From NCBI GenBank assembly GCA_001897995.1, contig MKRV01000028.1:1-39460 (forward strand): a stretch of DNA of 39,460 nucleotides. The letters run 5' to 3'. A program made the position numbers and the translations under genes. Under the pieces are notes generated by a model. The model was not told the origin of the DNA. It saw nothing but the letters and a program-made list of their open reading frames with translations, and did no database searches. The stretch comes from Alphaproteobacteria bacterium 65-37 (lineage in GTDB: Bacteria; Pseudomonadota; Alphaproteobacteria; Reyranellales; Reyranellaceae). Positions 16,259 through 24,531 of this stretch are shown here, piece after piece. Within the stretch, counting starts at the first letter, position 1. Each line of letters opens with the position of its first letter.

Positions 16259-16693
16259 CTAAAAGCCCTTCAGGCGGTACTTTTCCAGCCTTTCCCGCAA
16301 TTCGTCGCCGATCGGATGGGGTGTTTTCCCCTTGAGCCGCACCATGGTCATCTCGGCGGCGGCGATGCACAGGTCGTCCCGGAACGCCCCTGAGGCGACC
16401 GTCACCGAGCTGGCCCCGATCTTGAGGATGCCGGTGCCCAGCTCGACCTGGCCCGGCCAGTGCGATTCGGCGAGGAAGCTCACCGTCATGCCGGCCGAGA
16501 TGCCGCGCACGCCGTCCTCGCCGCGGGCCATCATGCCCATGTCGCGGCTGAAGGTGAGGCGCGCGGTTTCGAGATAGGCGCAGATTGCCACGTTGTTGAC
16601 GTGGCCGGCGGCGTCCTGATCGGAAAACCGCACCGTGTCGTTGCACCAGTGCGGATAGATCGAGCGATCCTGCAGTCGTTTGTCGCGTGACAT
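16259..16693 (-). CDS. Acyl-CoA thioesterase, 4HBT hotdog family
   Basis: A 144-residue hotdog-fold protein. The signature FSDQDAAGHVNNV followed by YLETARLTFSRDMG is that of the 4-hydroxybenzoyl-CoA thioesterase/YbgC group, with the Asp before GHVNN the likely catalytic residue. Such proteins hydrolyse acyl-CoA thioesters in the cytoplasm; the acyl chain is not known. The ATG has no clear ribosome site. It is divergent from the acyl-CoA dehydrogenase, with 103 bases between the starts, which suggests a shared metabolic role but not proof. Confidence 0.83.
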   Translation of the reverse strand: MSRDKRLQDRSIYPHWCNDTVRFSDQDAAGHVNNVAICAYLETARLTFSRDMGMMARGEDGVRGISAGMTVSFLAESHWPGQVELGTGILKIGASSVTVASGAFRDDLCIAAAEMTMVRLKGKTPHPIGDELRERLEKYRLKGF

Positions 16694-16796
16694 GCGGCCG
16701 AGTTTAGGGGCGGCGCGGACGGCTTGTCATGCGGCAGGCGGCGACGCATCTTTTTCCGCCCTGCACAGGGTCTCGTTTCGCTCAGGAAGACACATC

Positions 16797-17957
16797 GTGG
16801 CCGATCCCATCTTTACCGAAGAGCACGACCTCATCCGCGCCCAGCTCCGGCGCTTCGTCGAGGAGGAGGTGAAGCCGCAGGGCCCGAAGTGGGAAGAGGC
16901 GGGCTTCGTGCCGCGCGACGTGCTCGCCCGGATGGGTAAACTGGGCTTCTTCGGCCTCCGGGTTCCCGAAGCGCTCGGCGGCGCCGGCCTCGATGCCCGC
17001 GCCTCGGTGGTCCTGGCCGAGGAAGTCGGCCGGTCGACCCATGGCGGCTTCGCCATCACCGTGCTGGTCCATACCGACATGGCGAGCCCGCATCTGGTGC
17101 GCTTCGGCACCAAGCGGCAGCTCGAGAAGTACATGCCCGGCGTGATCGCCGGAAAGACCATCACGGCGGTGGGCGTGACCGAACCCGGTGCCGGATCGGA
17201 CGTTGCCGGCATCCGCATGCGCGCTGTGCGCGATGGCAATCACTATGTGCTGAACGGCGCCAAGATGTTCATCACCAACGGCGTCTACGGCGATCTCTAT
17301 TTCATCGCCGCCAAGACCGACCCCGAGGCCAAGGGCTCGCGGGCCATCACCATGTTCATCGTCGAGAAGGGCACGCCCGGCTTCCGGGTCGGACGCGCCC
17401 TCGACAAGACCGGCTGGCGCTCCTCCGATACGGCCGAGCTGGTCTTCGAGGATTGCCGCGTGCCGGCGGAGAACGTGCTGGGCGAGGAAAATCGCGGCTT
17501 CTACTCGATCATGGCCAACTTCCAGACGGAGCGGCTGGTGATCGGCGCCATGGCGATGGCGGAGGCCCGCGAAGCGATCCGGCTGACCTTCGACTATGCC
17601 AACCAGCGGACGGCGTTCGGCCAGCCGCTATGGGACAAGCAGGCGATCCGGCAGCGGCTGTCGCGCCGGCTGGCCGAAGTCGAGGCCGCGCGGCAACTGG
17701 TGCATCACACGGCCTGGCTCGACGCCGAGGGGCGCGACTGTGTCGCCCAGGTGTCGATGGTGAAGGCCCTGGCCGGCGACCTCGTGAACGAGGTTCTTTA
17801 CGATTGCGTGCAGTTCCATGGCGGCATGGGCTTCATGCGCGAGACTGCGGTCGAGCGCATGTCGCGCGACGCGCGCGTGCAGGCGATCGGCGGCGGTGCA
17901 TCGGAGGTCATGCTGGAGGAGATCGCCAAACGCTTCGGCGCCGTCGTGGCCGACTGA
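16797..17957 (+). CDS. Acyl-CoA dehydrogenase
   Basis: A 386-residue FAD enzyme that introduces the alpha-beta double bond into acyl-CoA and passes electrons to ETF. Motifs: [13 protein letters not shown] and the [10 protein letters not shown] strand of the FAD/substrate site, QRTAFGQPL, and [10 protein letters not shown]. The usual catalytic YEGT loop reads GGGAS, so the base is not there; Glu245 in TERLVIG stands at the position used by isovaleryl- and long-chain acyl-CoA dehydrogenases. The GTG start is chosen because AGGAAG lies eight bases before it; an open frame extends upstream to an ATG at 16680. Substrate is unknown. Confidence 0.92.
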   Translation: MADPIFTEEHDLIRAQLRRFVEEEVKPQGPKWEEAGFVPRDVLARMGKLGFFGLRVPEALGGAGLDARASVVLAEEVGRSTHGGFAITVLVHTDMASPHLVRFGTKRQLEKYMPGVIAGKTITAVGVTEPGAGSDVAGIRMRAVRDGNHYVLNGAKMFITNGVYGDLYFIAAKTDPEAKGSRAITMFIVEKGTPGFRVGRALDKTGWRSSDTAELVFEDCRVPAENVLGEENRGFYSIMANFQTERLVIGAMAMAEAREAIRLTFDYANQRTAFGQPLWDKQAIRQRLSRRLAEVEAARQLVHHTAWLDAEGRDCVAQVSMVKALAGDLVNEVLYDCVQFHGGMGFMRETAVERMSRDARVQAIGGGASEVMLEEIAKRFGAVVAD

Positions 17958-17975
17958 AGTGAATCAGCTCGTCGA

Positions 17976-19667
17976 TTAGTTCGGTGCCACCAGGAAGGGG
18001 CCGATGGCGGTGACGGCGCAGCCCGTCCCACCAGCCTGGCCGCAGGCCCGCATGGCCTCGGCCTTGGCCTCATCCTCGCTGGCCTTGCCGCTCACGATGC
18101 CGACGCGGCCGTTGCCGGCGATCGCGACGGCACGCCAGTCGTTGGCGATCAGGTACTTATCGAGCGCCGCCCGCTGGTCGGCCGGAACATTGGCCAGATC
18201 CTGCGGAATGAAGACGTCCACAGGGCGCATCGTCTGCGGGGTGCGCACCAGCACGTCGTTGTTCAGGGCGTAGACCACGCAGGGCCGGCCGGTGATATGG
18301 CCGCAGATCTGCAGGTTGCGCCGGATGACGTCGGCCTCGTTTTCGCCGGGGGTCCACCAGTCGAACCGGTTGTGGCCGAGAACAAGCGCCCTTTTGCGTT
18401 CTGCCTTCTCGTAGTTCTCGGTAAGCTTTTGCCGCGCATTCGAGTTGGTCAGCGGCACCTTTGCGCCCTCGAAAGGAATGGGCGGCTCGGGCCGCGCGGC
18501 GGGGACGTAGGGCGGCGGCGGCATCGCCGGCGAGCGGAACGACCAGACGACCTTGTCGCCCACGGCATAGAGCATGCAGCGGTCGTAGTCGCGCACGACC
18601 GCGATCTCGCGCTTGACGATCGTATTGCACTCCTCGAGCGCGGCGCGGCGGGCGGTGGCGTCGTCGGTGCGGCGTGTCGACATCGCGAAGATGCCGCGTG
18701 CATTCAAGGCAAGCGCTTTGAAGTCCGTGGCGCTGGCGTAGTTCCTGAGCGCCCGCGACCGGAAGTCGGGAACGAACGGGACTTCCGAAGGATCGAACGC
18801 TCGGGGCGGCGGTTCGGCGGCGGGCGGGGGCGATGCGGGAGCTGCCGCCGGAACTGGAGTTGCCGCCGGACCTGGAGGTGGAGCAGGAGCCGGAGCGGCA
18901 GCGGACGGTGCGGTCGGCGCCGTGGCGACGGATGCCGGCGGGGCTCCGCCGGGCGTGGACGGCGACCCCACGTCGGCTGTTTGTATGTCCCGCGTTGCCG
19001 GTCCCTGGCGGAGATAGAGCATGCCGCCGACGGCCGCGACAGCAAGTGCCGCAACGGCGCTGCCCACCAGGATGAGGCGCGAGCGCGGGCTCGCTTTGGC
19101 GATCTGCTGGGCGGGATACGGCGCAGCCGTGGGCTTGCTGCCGTCGAGGGTGAGCCGATAGGCATGGATCGGCCGGGGGATGTTCTTGACGTGCTGCTCG
19201 CCGATGTCCTCGGCCCCCAGAGTGAGCTTGCCGGTGATCTGCTCGAACACCGAGGACGACACGCAGATGCCGCCGGTCGTGGCGATCGACTCCAGCCGCA
19301 CGGCGACATTGACGGCATCGCCCATCAGGTCCTCGCCGCTCTCGACGATGTCGCCGAGATTGACGCCGATGCGCAGATTGAGCTGATCGTTCTCACCGGC
19401 CGTCGCATTGGCCGAGCGCATCGCCTCCTGGATCTCCAGCGCGGCGCGCACGGCTTCGACGGGGCTTGCGAACTCGGCCAGCAGGCCGTCGCCGGTCAGC
19501 TTGAATACGCGGCCACGGTGATGGCGGATGAGCGTGCCGGCGGTGTCCATGCGCGTGCCGAGCAGAGCCAGGGCGTGTTCCTCGTCGCGCGCCGACATGG
19601 TGCTGAAGGCCACGACGTCGATCGCCACGATCGTGGTCAAGCGCCGAACGAGTTGAGTATCGCTCAT
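17976..19667 (-). CDS. Membrane-anchored class III adenylate/guanylate cyclase with three C-terminal Cys modules
   Basis: A 563-residue protein. Residues 1-170 are a class III cyclase domain: metal-binding Asp17 and Asp60 (AIDVVAFS, TGDGLLAEF), Lys56, Asn120 and Arg124 (DAVNVAVRLE), so it looks active. A single membrane span (about 190-210) and a long Pro/Ala linker lead to a probably periplasmic region of three modules of about 80 residues, each with two cysteines and a C-terminal stretch such as CMLYAVGDKVV, CVVYALNNDVLV or CAVTAIGPFLV. The modules may sense something, but no ligand is known. The ATG is chosen because GGGAG lies 11 bases before it. Confidence 0.88.
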   Translation of the reverse strand: MSDTQLVRRLTTIVAIDVVAFSTMSARDEEHALALLGTRMDTAGTLIRHHRGRVFKLTGDGLLAEFASPVEAVRAALEIQEAMRSANATAGENDQLNLRIGVNLGDIVESGEDLMGDAVNVAVRLESIATTGGICVSSSVFEQITGKLTLGAEDIGEQHVKNIPRPIHAYRLTLDGSKPTAAPYPAQQIAKASPRSRLILVGSAVAALAVAAVGGMLYLRQGPATRDIQTADVGSPSTPGGAPPASVATAPTAPSAAAPAPAPPPGPAATPVPAAAPASPPPAAEPPPRAFDPSEVPFVPDFRSRALRNYASATDFKALALNARGIFAMSTRRTDDATARRAALEECNTIVKREIAVVRDYDRCMLYAVGDKVVWSFRSPAMPPPPYVPAARPEPPIPFEGAKVPLTNSNARQKLTENYEKAERKRALVLGHNRFDWWTPGENEADVIRRNLQICGHITGRPCVVYALNNDVLVRTPQTMRPVDVFIPQDLANVPADQRAALDKYLIANDWRAVAIAGNGRVGIVSGKASEDEAKAEAMRACGQAGGTGCAVTAIGPFLVAPN

Positions 19668-19753
19668 GGATGCAGTGCTCCCAGGGCAAGCTACCACAGG
19701 GCGGGCCGGAGGACATGCTTGCGTGGCGACGCCTGCTCTGCGAAGACCGGGCC

Positions 19754-20212
19754 ATGCAGTCCGAAAGCCCCCGCTATTGGGAAGACTACGAGGTCGGGGC
19801 CAAATATCCCCTGGGTTCGACCGGCTTCACAGCAGACGAAATCGTCGATTTTGCCCGGCAGTTCGACCCTCAGAGCTTCCATGTCGACGCCGAAGCTGCC
19901 AAGGGCTCGCTGTTCGGCGGCCTGATCGCGTCCGGCTGGCACGTCGCGGCCAAGCTGATGCGGCTGTTCGTCGACAACTACATCGACAAGCGGACGGCGC
20001 TGGGATCACCGGGGCTCGACGAGCTGCGCTGGCTGAAACCCGTGCGGCCGGGCGACACGCTGACCGCCTGGGTCGAGTGCGCCGCCAAGGTGCCGTCGCA
20101 GAGTCGTCCGACCCTGGGCGTCATCCACGAACATTGGACGGCGACCAATCAGAAAGGTGAGCTGGTGATGACAGCCAAGGGTATCAACATGGTCCGCCGG
20201 AGGCCGGCATGA
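19754..20212 (+). CDS. MaoC-like hotdog dehydratase
   Basis: A 152-residue hotdog protein of the MaoC/(R)-enoyl-CoA hydratase group. The hydratase-2 signature is visible as FARQFDPQSFHVD, with Asp and His at the catalytic spacing, followed by LFGGLIASGWHVA. It would hydrate or dehydrate an acyl-CoA. The ATG at 19754 starts where homologues start (MQSESPRYWEDYEVG); in-frame starts further upstream exist but overlap the divergent cyclase. Its stop overlaps the next gene's ATG by four bases (ATGA). It is the first gene of a four-gene operon to 21978. Confidence 0.85.
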   Translation: MQSESPRYWEDYEVGAKYPLGSTGFTADEIVDFARQFDPQSFHVDAEAAKGSLFGGLIASGWHVAAKLMRLFVDNYIDKRTALGSPGLDELRWLKPVRPGDTLTAWVECAAKVPSQSRPTLGVIHEHWTATNQKGELVMTAKGINMVRRRPA

Positions 20213-21054
20213 CGCGCGCCGTCAAGGGCCTCGACCATGTCGTGGTGATGGTCGACGGCATCGATGCTGCCGAGGCGGCCTATACCAGGCTCGGCTTTCA
20301 GGTACAGCCGCGCGGCTTCCACAAGAAGCTCGGTACGGCCAACCACCTCATGATTTTCGACACCGACTATTTCGAGATCCTGGGCATCGTCGAGGACACC
20401 GAATTCAACGCCGAACGGCGGGAGTGGCTGAAGGCGGGCGGCGGGCTCGCCAACGTGGCGCTGGCGACCGATGGCGCCGATCTCGCCTACGAGGCCTTCA
20501 AGGCGGCCGGCCTCGATCCGGACGCACCGCTCGCCTTCGATCGCGCCGTCGAGATCGACGGCAAGATGGAACTCGCGCAGTTTCGCACCGTCCGCATTCC
20601 CAAGACCAACATGCCGGTGGTCGGCTTCTTCGTCTGCGACCATCTCACGCCGCAGTTCGTCTATCGCCCGGAGTGGGCGAAGCATCCCAACGGCGCCCGC
20701 GGCATCCTGGGCGTCACGGTGATCGCCGAGCAGCCGCAAAGGTGGGCGCCCGAGCTCGAGAAGTATTTCGGCGAGGGCTCGACCAAGCGCGAAGGCGACG
20801 GGCTGATGGCCAATACCGGCACGCAGCCCATCCACTATCTTTCGCGGCGGGACTACATGGCGCGTTATCCCGGCGTCACGCCGGTTCGGCCGGGCGACCA
20901 TCCGGCCCTGCTCAGCGTGCGCGTCGAGAACCTCGCAGCCTGCGAGGCGCTGCTGAAGCAGAACGGCGTCAAGCTGCTGAAGCCCGACTCGGGCCGTATC
21001 GTCGTGCCGCCGTCGGAGGCGGCCCATCTCACTCTCGAATTTGCGGAGCGTTAG
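20209..21054 (+). CDS. VOC/glyoxalase-like domain protein
   Basis: A 281-residue protein of the vicinal-oxygen-chelate type resembling glyoxalase-3 domain proteins (PF13468). It begins GLDHVVVMVDGIDAAEAAYTRLGF, a classic VOC opening, then NHLMIFDTDYFEILGI, where the acidic residue would bind metal, and a second module around VVGFFVCDHLTPQFVYRPEW. The enzymatic reaction is unknown; related proteins act on aromatic or CoA-linked substrates. The ATG overlaps the MaoC stop by four bases. The thioesterase ATG lies seven bases after its stop. Confidence 0.85.
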   Translation: MTRAVKGLDHVVVMVDGIDAAEAAYTRLGFQVQPRGFHKKLGTANHLMIFDTDYFEILGIVEDTEFNAERREWLKAGGGLANVALATDGADLAYEAFKAAGLDPDAPLAFDRAVEIDGKMELAQFRTVRIPKTNMPVVGFFVCDHLTPQFVYRPEWAKHPNGARGILGVTVIAEQPQRWAPELEKYFGEGSTKREGDGLMANTGTQPIHYLSRRDYMARYPGVTPVRPGDHPALLSVRVENLAACEALLKQNGVKLLKPDSGRIVVPPSEAAHLTLEFAER

Positions 21055-21061
21055 ACTTTCA

Positions 21062-21505
21062 ATGGCGTTCGATCTTGCCGACCGCGGCATCTATGGATTC
21101 TCGACTTCAGAAAATCTTCGATTTGCCGATGTGGATGCCAACGGCCACATCAACAACGGTGCCTTCCTCGAACTGCTCGAGAATGCCCGCGTTTCCTACC
21201 TTCGCGAGATCGTCCGTTCCGGCCTGCCGCGCTTTCGCATGGTGGTGGGCCGCATCGAAGCCGACTTCAAGCGGCAGATGTTCTTTCCCGGTCTTGCGAC
21301 GGCTTGCGCGCGTTTGGTTGAAGCCCATGAGCGCAAGTGCGTGATCGGCCAGGGCCTGTTCGACGGCGAGGGGAACTGCACGGCAGTGCAGCGCGTGCTT
21401 CTGGTGTCGCTCGACGGCGAAACCCATCGCGCCACGCCGTTCGCGCCGGAGGTGCGTGACATGATCGGACGTCTTGCCGCTTCCAAGGATGGCTTGACCC
21501 CATGA
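21062..21505 (+). CDS. 4HBT-type acyl-CoA thioesterase
   Basis: A 147-residue hotdog protein with LRFADVDANGHINNGAF and ENARVSYLREI, the 4HBT/YbgC signature in which Asp before GHINN is the catalytic residue. It would hydrolyse an acyl-CoA product. A TTG in the same frame at 21041 overlaps the VOC gene, but the ATG at 21062 is chosen since it precedes the conserved start; GGAGCG lies about 12 bases upstream. It overlaps the next gene by ATGA. It is in the same operon as a second thioesterase of a different family, so the two may act on different intermediates. Confidence 0.83.
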   Translation: MAFDLADRGIYGFSTSENLRFADVDANGHINNGAFLELLENARVSYLREIVRSGLPRFRMVVGRIEADFKRQMFFPGLATACARLVEAHERKCVIGQGLFDGEGNCTAVQRVLLVSLDGETHRATPFAPEVRDMIGRLAASKDGLTP

Positions 21506-21978
21506 CTGCCGGTGTTCCCGCCAAAATTCCGGAAGGGTTCCGCAAGCTTGCCGTGCCCGACCAGTTCGTGGCGCTGGCCGGGCCGCTCTGGGTCAAGGCC
21601 GAAGCCGATGGCCTCAGGGTCGGCCTGCCGCTCGAGGAGCGTCACGGCAATCCGATGGGCTGGGCCCATGGCGGTCTGCTGGTCACGGTGGCCGACATGG
21701 TGATGGGCCTGGGATCGGGCTTCGCCACCGGCATCTTCTGGCCGCATCCCACGATCTCGCTGACCAGCGAGTTCGTGCGTGGCGCCAAGCTCGGGCAGTG
21801 GCTCGAAGGCAAGGCGCGCATTGCCCGCCGCACCGTCAATTTCTGCTTTGCGAGCTGCGACCTCGTCTGCGGCGGGGAGATCGTCCTGGTCTCCTCCGGC
21901 GTCTTCAAGGTACCCGATATCGACAAGATCCCCGAGCAATTCCAGACAGCCGCCCTGTCACCGCCCTGGAAGGTCTGA
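21502..21978 (+). CDS. PaaI-family thioesterase
   Basis: A 158-residue hotdog protein. The signature HGNPMGWAHGGLLVTVADMVMG matches the PaaI/YdiI group, in which the Asn and the HGG loop form the active site, and TISLTSEFVRGAKLGQWLEG is the later core. Likely role: hydrolysis of a phenylacetyl-, aryl- or other acyl-CoA in a pathway shared with the three preceding genes; the substrate is not identified. ATGA overlap with the previous gene. After the stop comes a family B repeat and then the opposite-strand GT-C gene. Confidence 0.85.
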   Translation: MTAGVPAKIPEGFRKLAVPDQFVALAGPLWVKAEADGLRVGLPLEERHGNPMGWAHGGLLVTVADMVMGLGSGFATGIFWPHPTISLTSEFVRGAKLGQWLEGKARIARRTVNFCFASCDLVCGGEIVLVSSGVFKVPDIDKIPEQFQTAALSPPWKV

Positions 21979-22000
21979 AGGACGATCCAACGCTCATCTG

Positions 22001-22130
22001 TCCTCTCCTGCGTAGCGGGAGAGGAGGGGGACCCATGCGAAGCATGGGGGAGGTGAGGGTATGCACGGACGGAAAAAGTGTGCGGGTAGAGAAATCCCCC
22101 TCACCCGGCCTCTCCCCCAAGGGGGAGAGG
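22001..22130. repeat. Palindromic intergenic element, family B copy 1
   Basis: A chain of hairpins like those of family A but with different sequence: 8-bp stem TCCTCTCC/GGAGAGGA (22001-22008, 22018-22025), 7-bp CCCATGC/GCATGGG (22032-22038, 22042-22048), an 8-bp long-range stem GGTGAGGG/CCCTCACC (22052-22059, 22098-22105) and a 10-bp stem CCTCTCCCCC/GGGGGAGAGG (22109-22118, 22121-22130). The same element recurs at 32723-32852 in the same orientation. It lies between convergent genes and may serve as a bidirectional transcription or mRNA-stability element. Confidence 0.85.
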
Positions 22131-22153
22131 AGAATAAAAGAGAAGACGGGAAA

Positions 22154-23731
22154 TCACTTCTTCTTGCGCCGGAAGATCCTGTAGCGGTCGAAATCCATCA
22201 GGTGTTCGTAGTTCTCGAAGGCGTCGGCGAACACCCGGTTCTGCAGGAAGTATTCCAGGTAGTCGAATTCCTTGCCCTGGCAGCGCGGCACCCCGGCGAT
22301 GCGGTCGACGATCAGCAGGTCGGGATGCTCGCGGGCGAAATCCTCGCCGACCGCGTCGAACACGAACTTCTCCGAATCGCCCATCGTGTCGGGGGGATTG
22401 TAGAGCGCGGGGAAGTCGTCGCAGGTCGCATAGACTCCCTGCAACACCCACATGGTGAGGAACCGCGAGGTCATCCGGCCGCCGACATAGTTCACCATCG
22501 GCCAGAACGGATAGATGCCCGGTGACAGAACCATGAAGGTCCGGTGCGGGGCGTTCTGTTCGATGATGTGCTGCAGGCGGCCGCCGATCGAATCCTCGAA
22601 CTGGCGCTGCTTGTAGAAGGGCGGTGTGTAGAGCGCGGCCTGGAAATAGAGCAGCACCATCAAGGTGGCGCAGATCACTGCCACCGGCAGCCGATGCGCA
22701 CTGCGGCTGATCGGCAGGTAGCGGTCGACAGTCTGCGAGACGGTGAGGGCGGCCAGCAGGATCGCCGCCGATAGGGCAGGCAGGACGTGATAGGGCCAGC
22801 CCTTGGCCTGGCCGATGGCCGACAGCGCCGCCCCGATGCCGAAGACCACGAGCACCCGGGCGGCGATGGTCTTGGTGAAGAAGATGGCGAGGAGGCCGAA
22901 GATCAGCAGCGCAAGCAGCGTCGGGCCCAGCACGTTGCTGGTCAGGACCTCGCGCCACCCCGAATCGCCGATCGGCGCATAGGATTCGATGGCGAGCGGC
23001 AGGACGAAATGGCCGAATTCGGAGAACAGCGTGTACATCGACACGACATGCGCCACCGCCAGCACGCCGATCGCCCAGGGGATGGGGTCGGCGAGGGTCG
23101 GGCGCCAGCCGCGCCGCACCAGCAGATAGAGCTCGACCGCCGCCGGAATGGCGAGGTAGTGCGGCTTCATCGCCAGAGCCAGGCCGGCGACGATGCCGAT
23201 CGCAAGGCTGGCAAGCCGCGACGGCGAGACGCCCTCGGCCCGCGCCATCGACGCGATCAGGTAGGGCGCACAGGCCACGAACATGATGTGCTCGCGCTGA
23301 CCGAAATGCTCGTTGGGCAGTACGGAAAAAAGGAACAGCAGGACCGGCGGCAGCAGTGCCTCGGTGAGCGCATGATCGGCCGACGGAACCAGGTGGATCA
23401 GCCGGCGGCAGGCCCAGAAGGACGCGAAGATGCCGGTGACCACCCAGGCGGTGAACCAGAAGGTCACGGTTCCGGGCAGGATTTTCGCGGTCAGGACCGG
23501 CAGGCCGTGGATGATGAAGGTCAGCGGCAGATTTTCGTCGATAACCTCGACATAGAGCTGCTCGCCGTTGATCCAGCGGGTCGAGACGTCGAGGATCGCC
23601 GCGACGTCGTGGTTGATCGGCGGGAAGAAGTAGCCCGCGAGCCACAGGACCGGCAGGATGAACAGGGGCGCCAGCAGCAGTCGCTCGATGCGCGGCGGAA
23701 TTGTCGGGGGTTTGGTCGTAGCGGTTGGCAA
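22154..23731 (-). CDS. GT-C fold membrane glycosyltransferase-like protein (GT39/ArnT type)
   Basis: About 525 residues with ten or more hydrophobic segments. The first long loop carries NHDVAAI and the acidic pair in VIDENLPL, in the place where GT-C enzymes keep their catalytic DE/DD residues, and a C-terminal soluble domain follows (from about residue 390). It probably moves a sugar from a polyprenyl phosphate onto a periplasmic target. A TTG at 23731 is the first available start after an in-frame stop and has no clear ribosome site, so the start is uncertain. Its promoter region faces the methyltransferase/GT2 operon. Confidence 0.72.
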   Translation of the reverse strand: MPTATTKPPTIPPRIERLLLAPLFILPVLWLAGYFFPPINHDVAAILDVSTRWINGEQLYVEVIDENLPLTFIIHGLPVLTAKILPGTVTFWFTAWVVTGIFASFWACRRLIHLVPSADHALTEALLPPVLLFLFSVLPNEHFGQREHIMFVACAPYLIASMARAEGVSPSRLASLAIGIVAGLALAMKPHYLAIPAAVELYLLVRRGWRPTLADPIPWAIGVLAVAHVVSMYTLFSEFGHFVLPLAIESYAPIGDSGWREVLTSNVLGPTLLALLIFGLLAIFFTKTIAARVLVVFGIGAALSAIGQAKGWPYHVLPALSAAILLAALTVSQTVDRYLPISRSAHRLPVAVICATLMVLLYFQAALYTPPFYKQRQFEDSIGGRLQHIIEQNAPHRTFMVLSPGIYPFWPMVNYVGGRMTSRFLTMWVLQGVYATCDDFPALYNPPDTMGDSEKFVFDAVGEDFAREHPDLLIVDRIAGVPRCQGKEFDYLEYFLQNRVFADAFENYEHLMDFDRYRIFRRKKK

Positions 23732-23790
23732 GGCCCGGGGAAGATATCATAAGCGGGCGATAAGACGAGGTTTCTGGAGGCAATCGCAGC

Positions 23791-24531
23791 GTGGAGCGGT
23801 CGGAATACGAACGCATGCATGCGGTCGAGGATCGCATGTGGTGGTATCGCGGCTTGCGCGCGCTGGCCTGCCGCGAACTGGCGCGCGCTCTGGCCGGCTC
23901 GAAGGCGGTCGGACCGGTTCTCGATGCGGGCTGCGGAACGGGCGGCATGCTGCGCGTGCTGGGCGCCTCCGTGGCCGGACGGCCGACGCTCGGCCTGGAA
24001 TACGACGCCGTGGCTGCCTCTCTTGCCGCCGGCAAGGCCGGCCGCCCCGTGGCTGCGGGATCGGTCACCGAAATGCCCCTGGGCGATGGTACGTTGGGCG
24101 GTTACCTCTCGCTCGATGTTCTCTGTCACGGCGGTGTCGAACCGATGCGTGCCCTGAAAGAGGCGCATCGCTGCCTCCGGCCGGGCGCGATCGCGATCTT
24201 CAATCTGCCCGCCTACGGCTGGATGTTGTCCGCGCATGACAAGCGCGTGCACAATGTCCGGCGCTTCACGCGCCGCCAGGCCGGGACATTGCTTGCCGGC
24301 CAGGGGTTCCGCGTCCTTCGCTCCAGCTACTGGAACACGTTCTTGTTTCCCCTCATGCTGCTTCACCGTTTGATCGAGCGCGACGATGCCGAAAGCGACG
24401 TGCGCGATTATCCCCGCTGGCTCGATGCCCTGTTCTCGGCGGCGCTGGCGACCGAACGCGCCCTCATCGCGATGGGCCTTCGCCTGCCGTTCGGCGGCTC
24501 CCTGATCGTCGTGGCGGCACGCAATGACTGA
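23791..24531 (+). CDS. Class I SAM-dependent methyltransferase
   Basis: A 246-residue Rossmann methyltransferase: an N-terminal cap (MHAVEDRMWWYRGLRA), SAM motif I VLDAGCGTGGML (residues about 43-54), then YDAVAAS and LSLDVLCHGGVEP for motifs II/III, and RCLRPGAIAIFNLPAY for the following strand. The cap and YGWMLSAHDKRVHN region are seen in bacterial methyltransferases near glycosyltransferase genes. The acceptor is unknown. The GTG start has GGAGG about 11 bases upstream. It overlaps the next gene by eight bases and begins an operon of glycan genes. Confidence 0.88.
   Translation: MERSEYERMHAVEDRMWWYRGLRALACRELARALAGSKAVGPVLDAGCGTGGMLRVLGASVAGRPTLGLEYDAVAASLAAGKAGRPVAAGSVTEMPLGDGTLGGYLSLDVLCHGGVEPMRALKEAHRCLRPGAIAIFNLPAYGWMLSAHDKRVHNVRRFTRRQAGTLLAGQGFRVLRSSYWNTFLFPLMLLHRLIERDDAESDVRDYPRWLDALFSAALATERALIAMGLRLPFGGSLIVVAARND

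Noticed and set aside
22001..22130. CRISPR array
   Set aside because: The repeated words here are hairpin arms within one element, with no regular spacer and no cas gene in the window.
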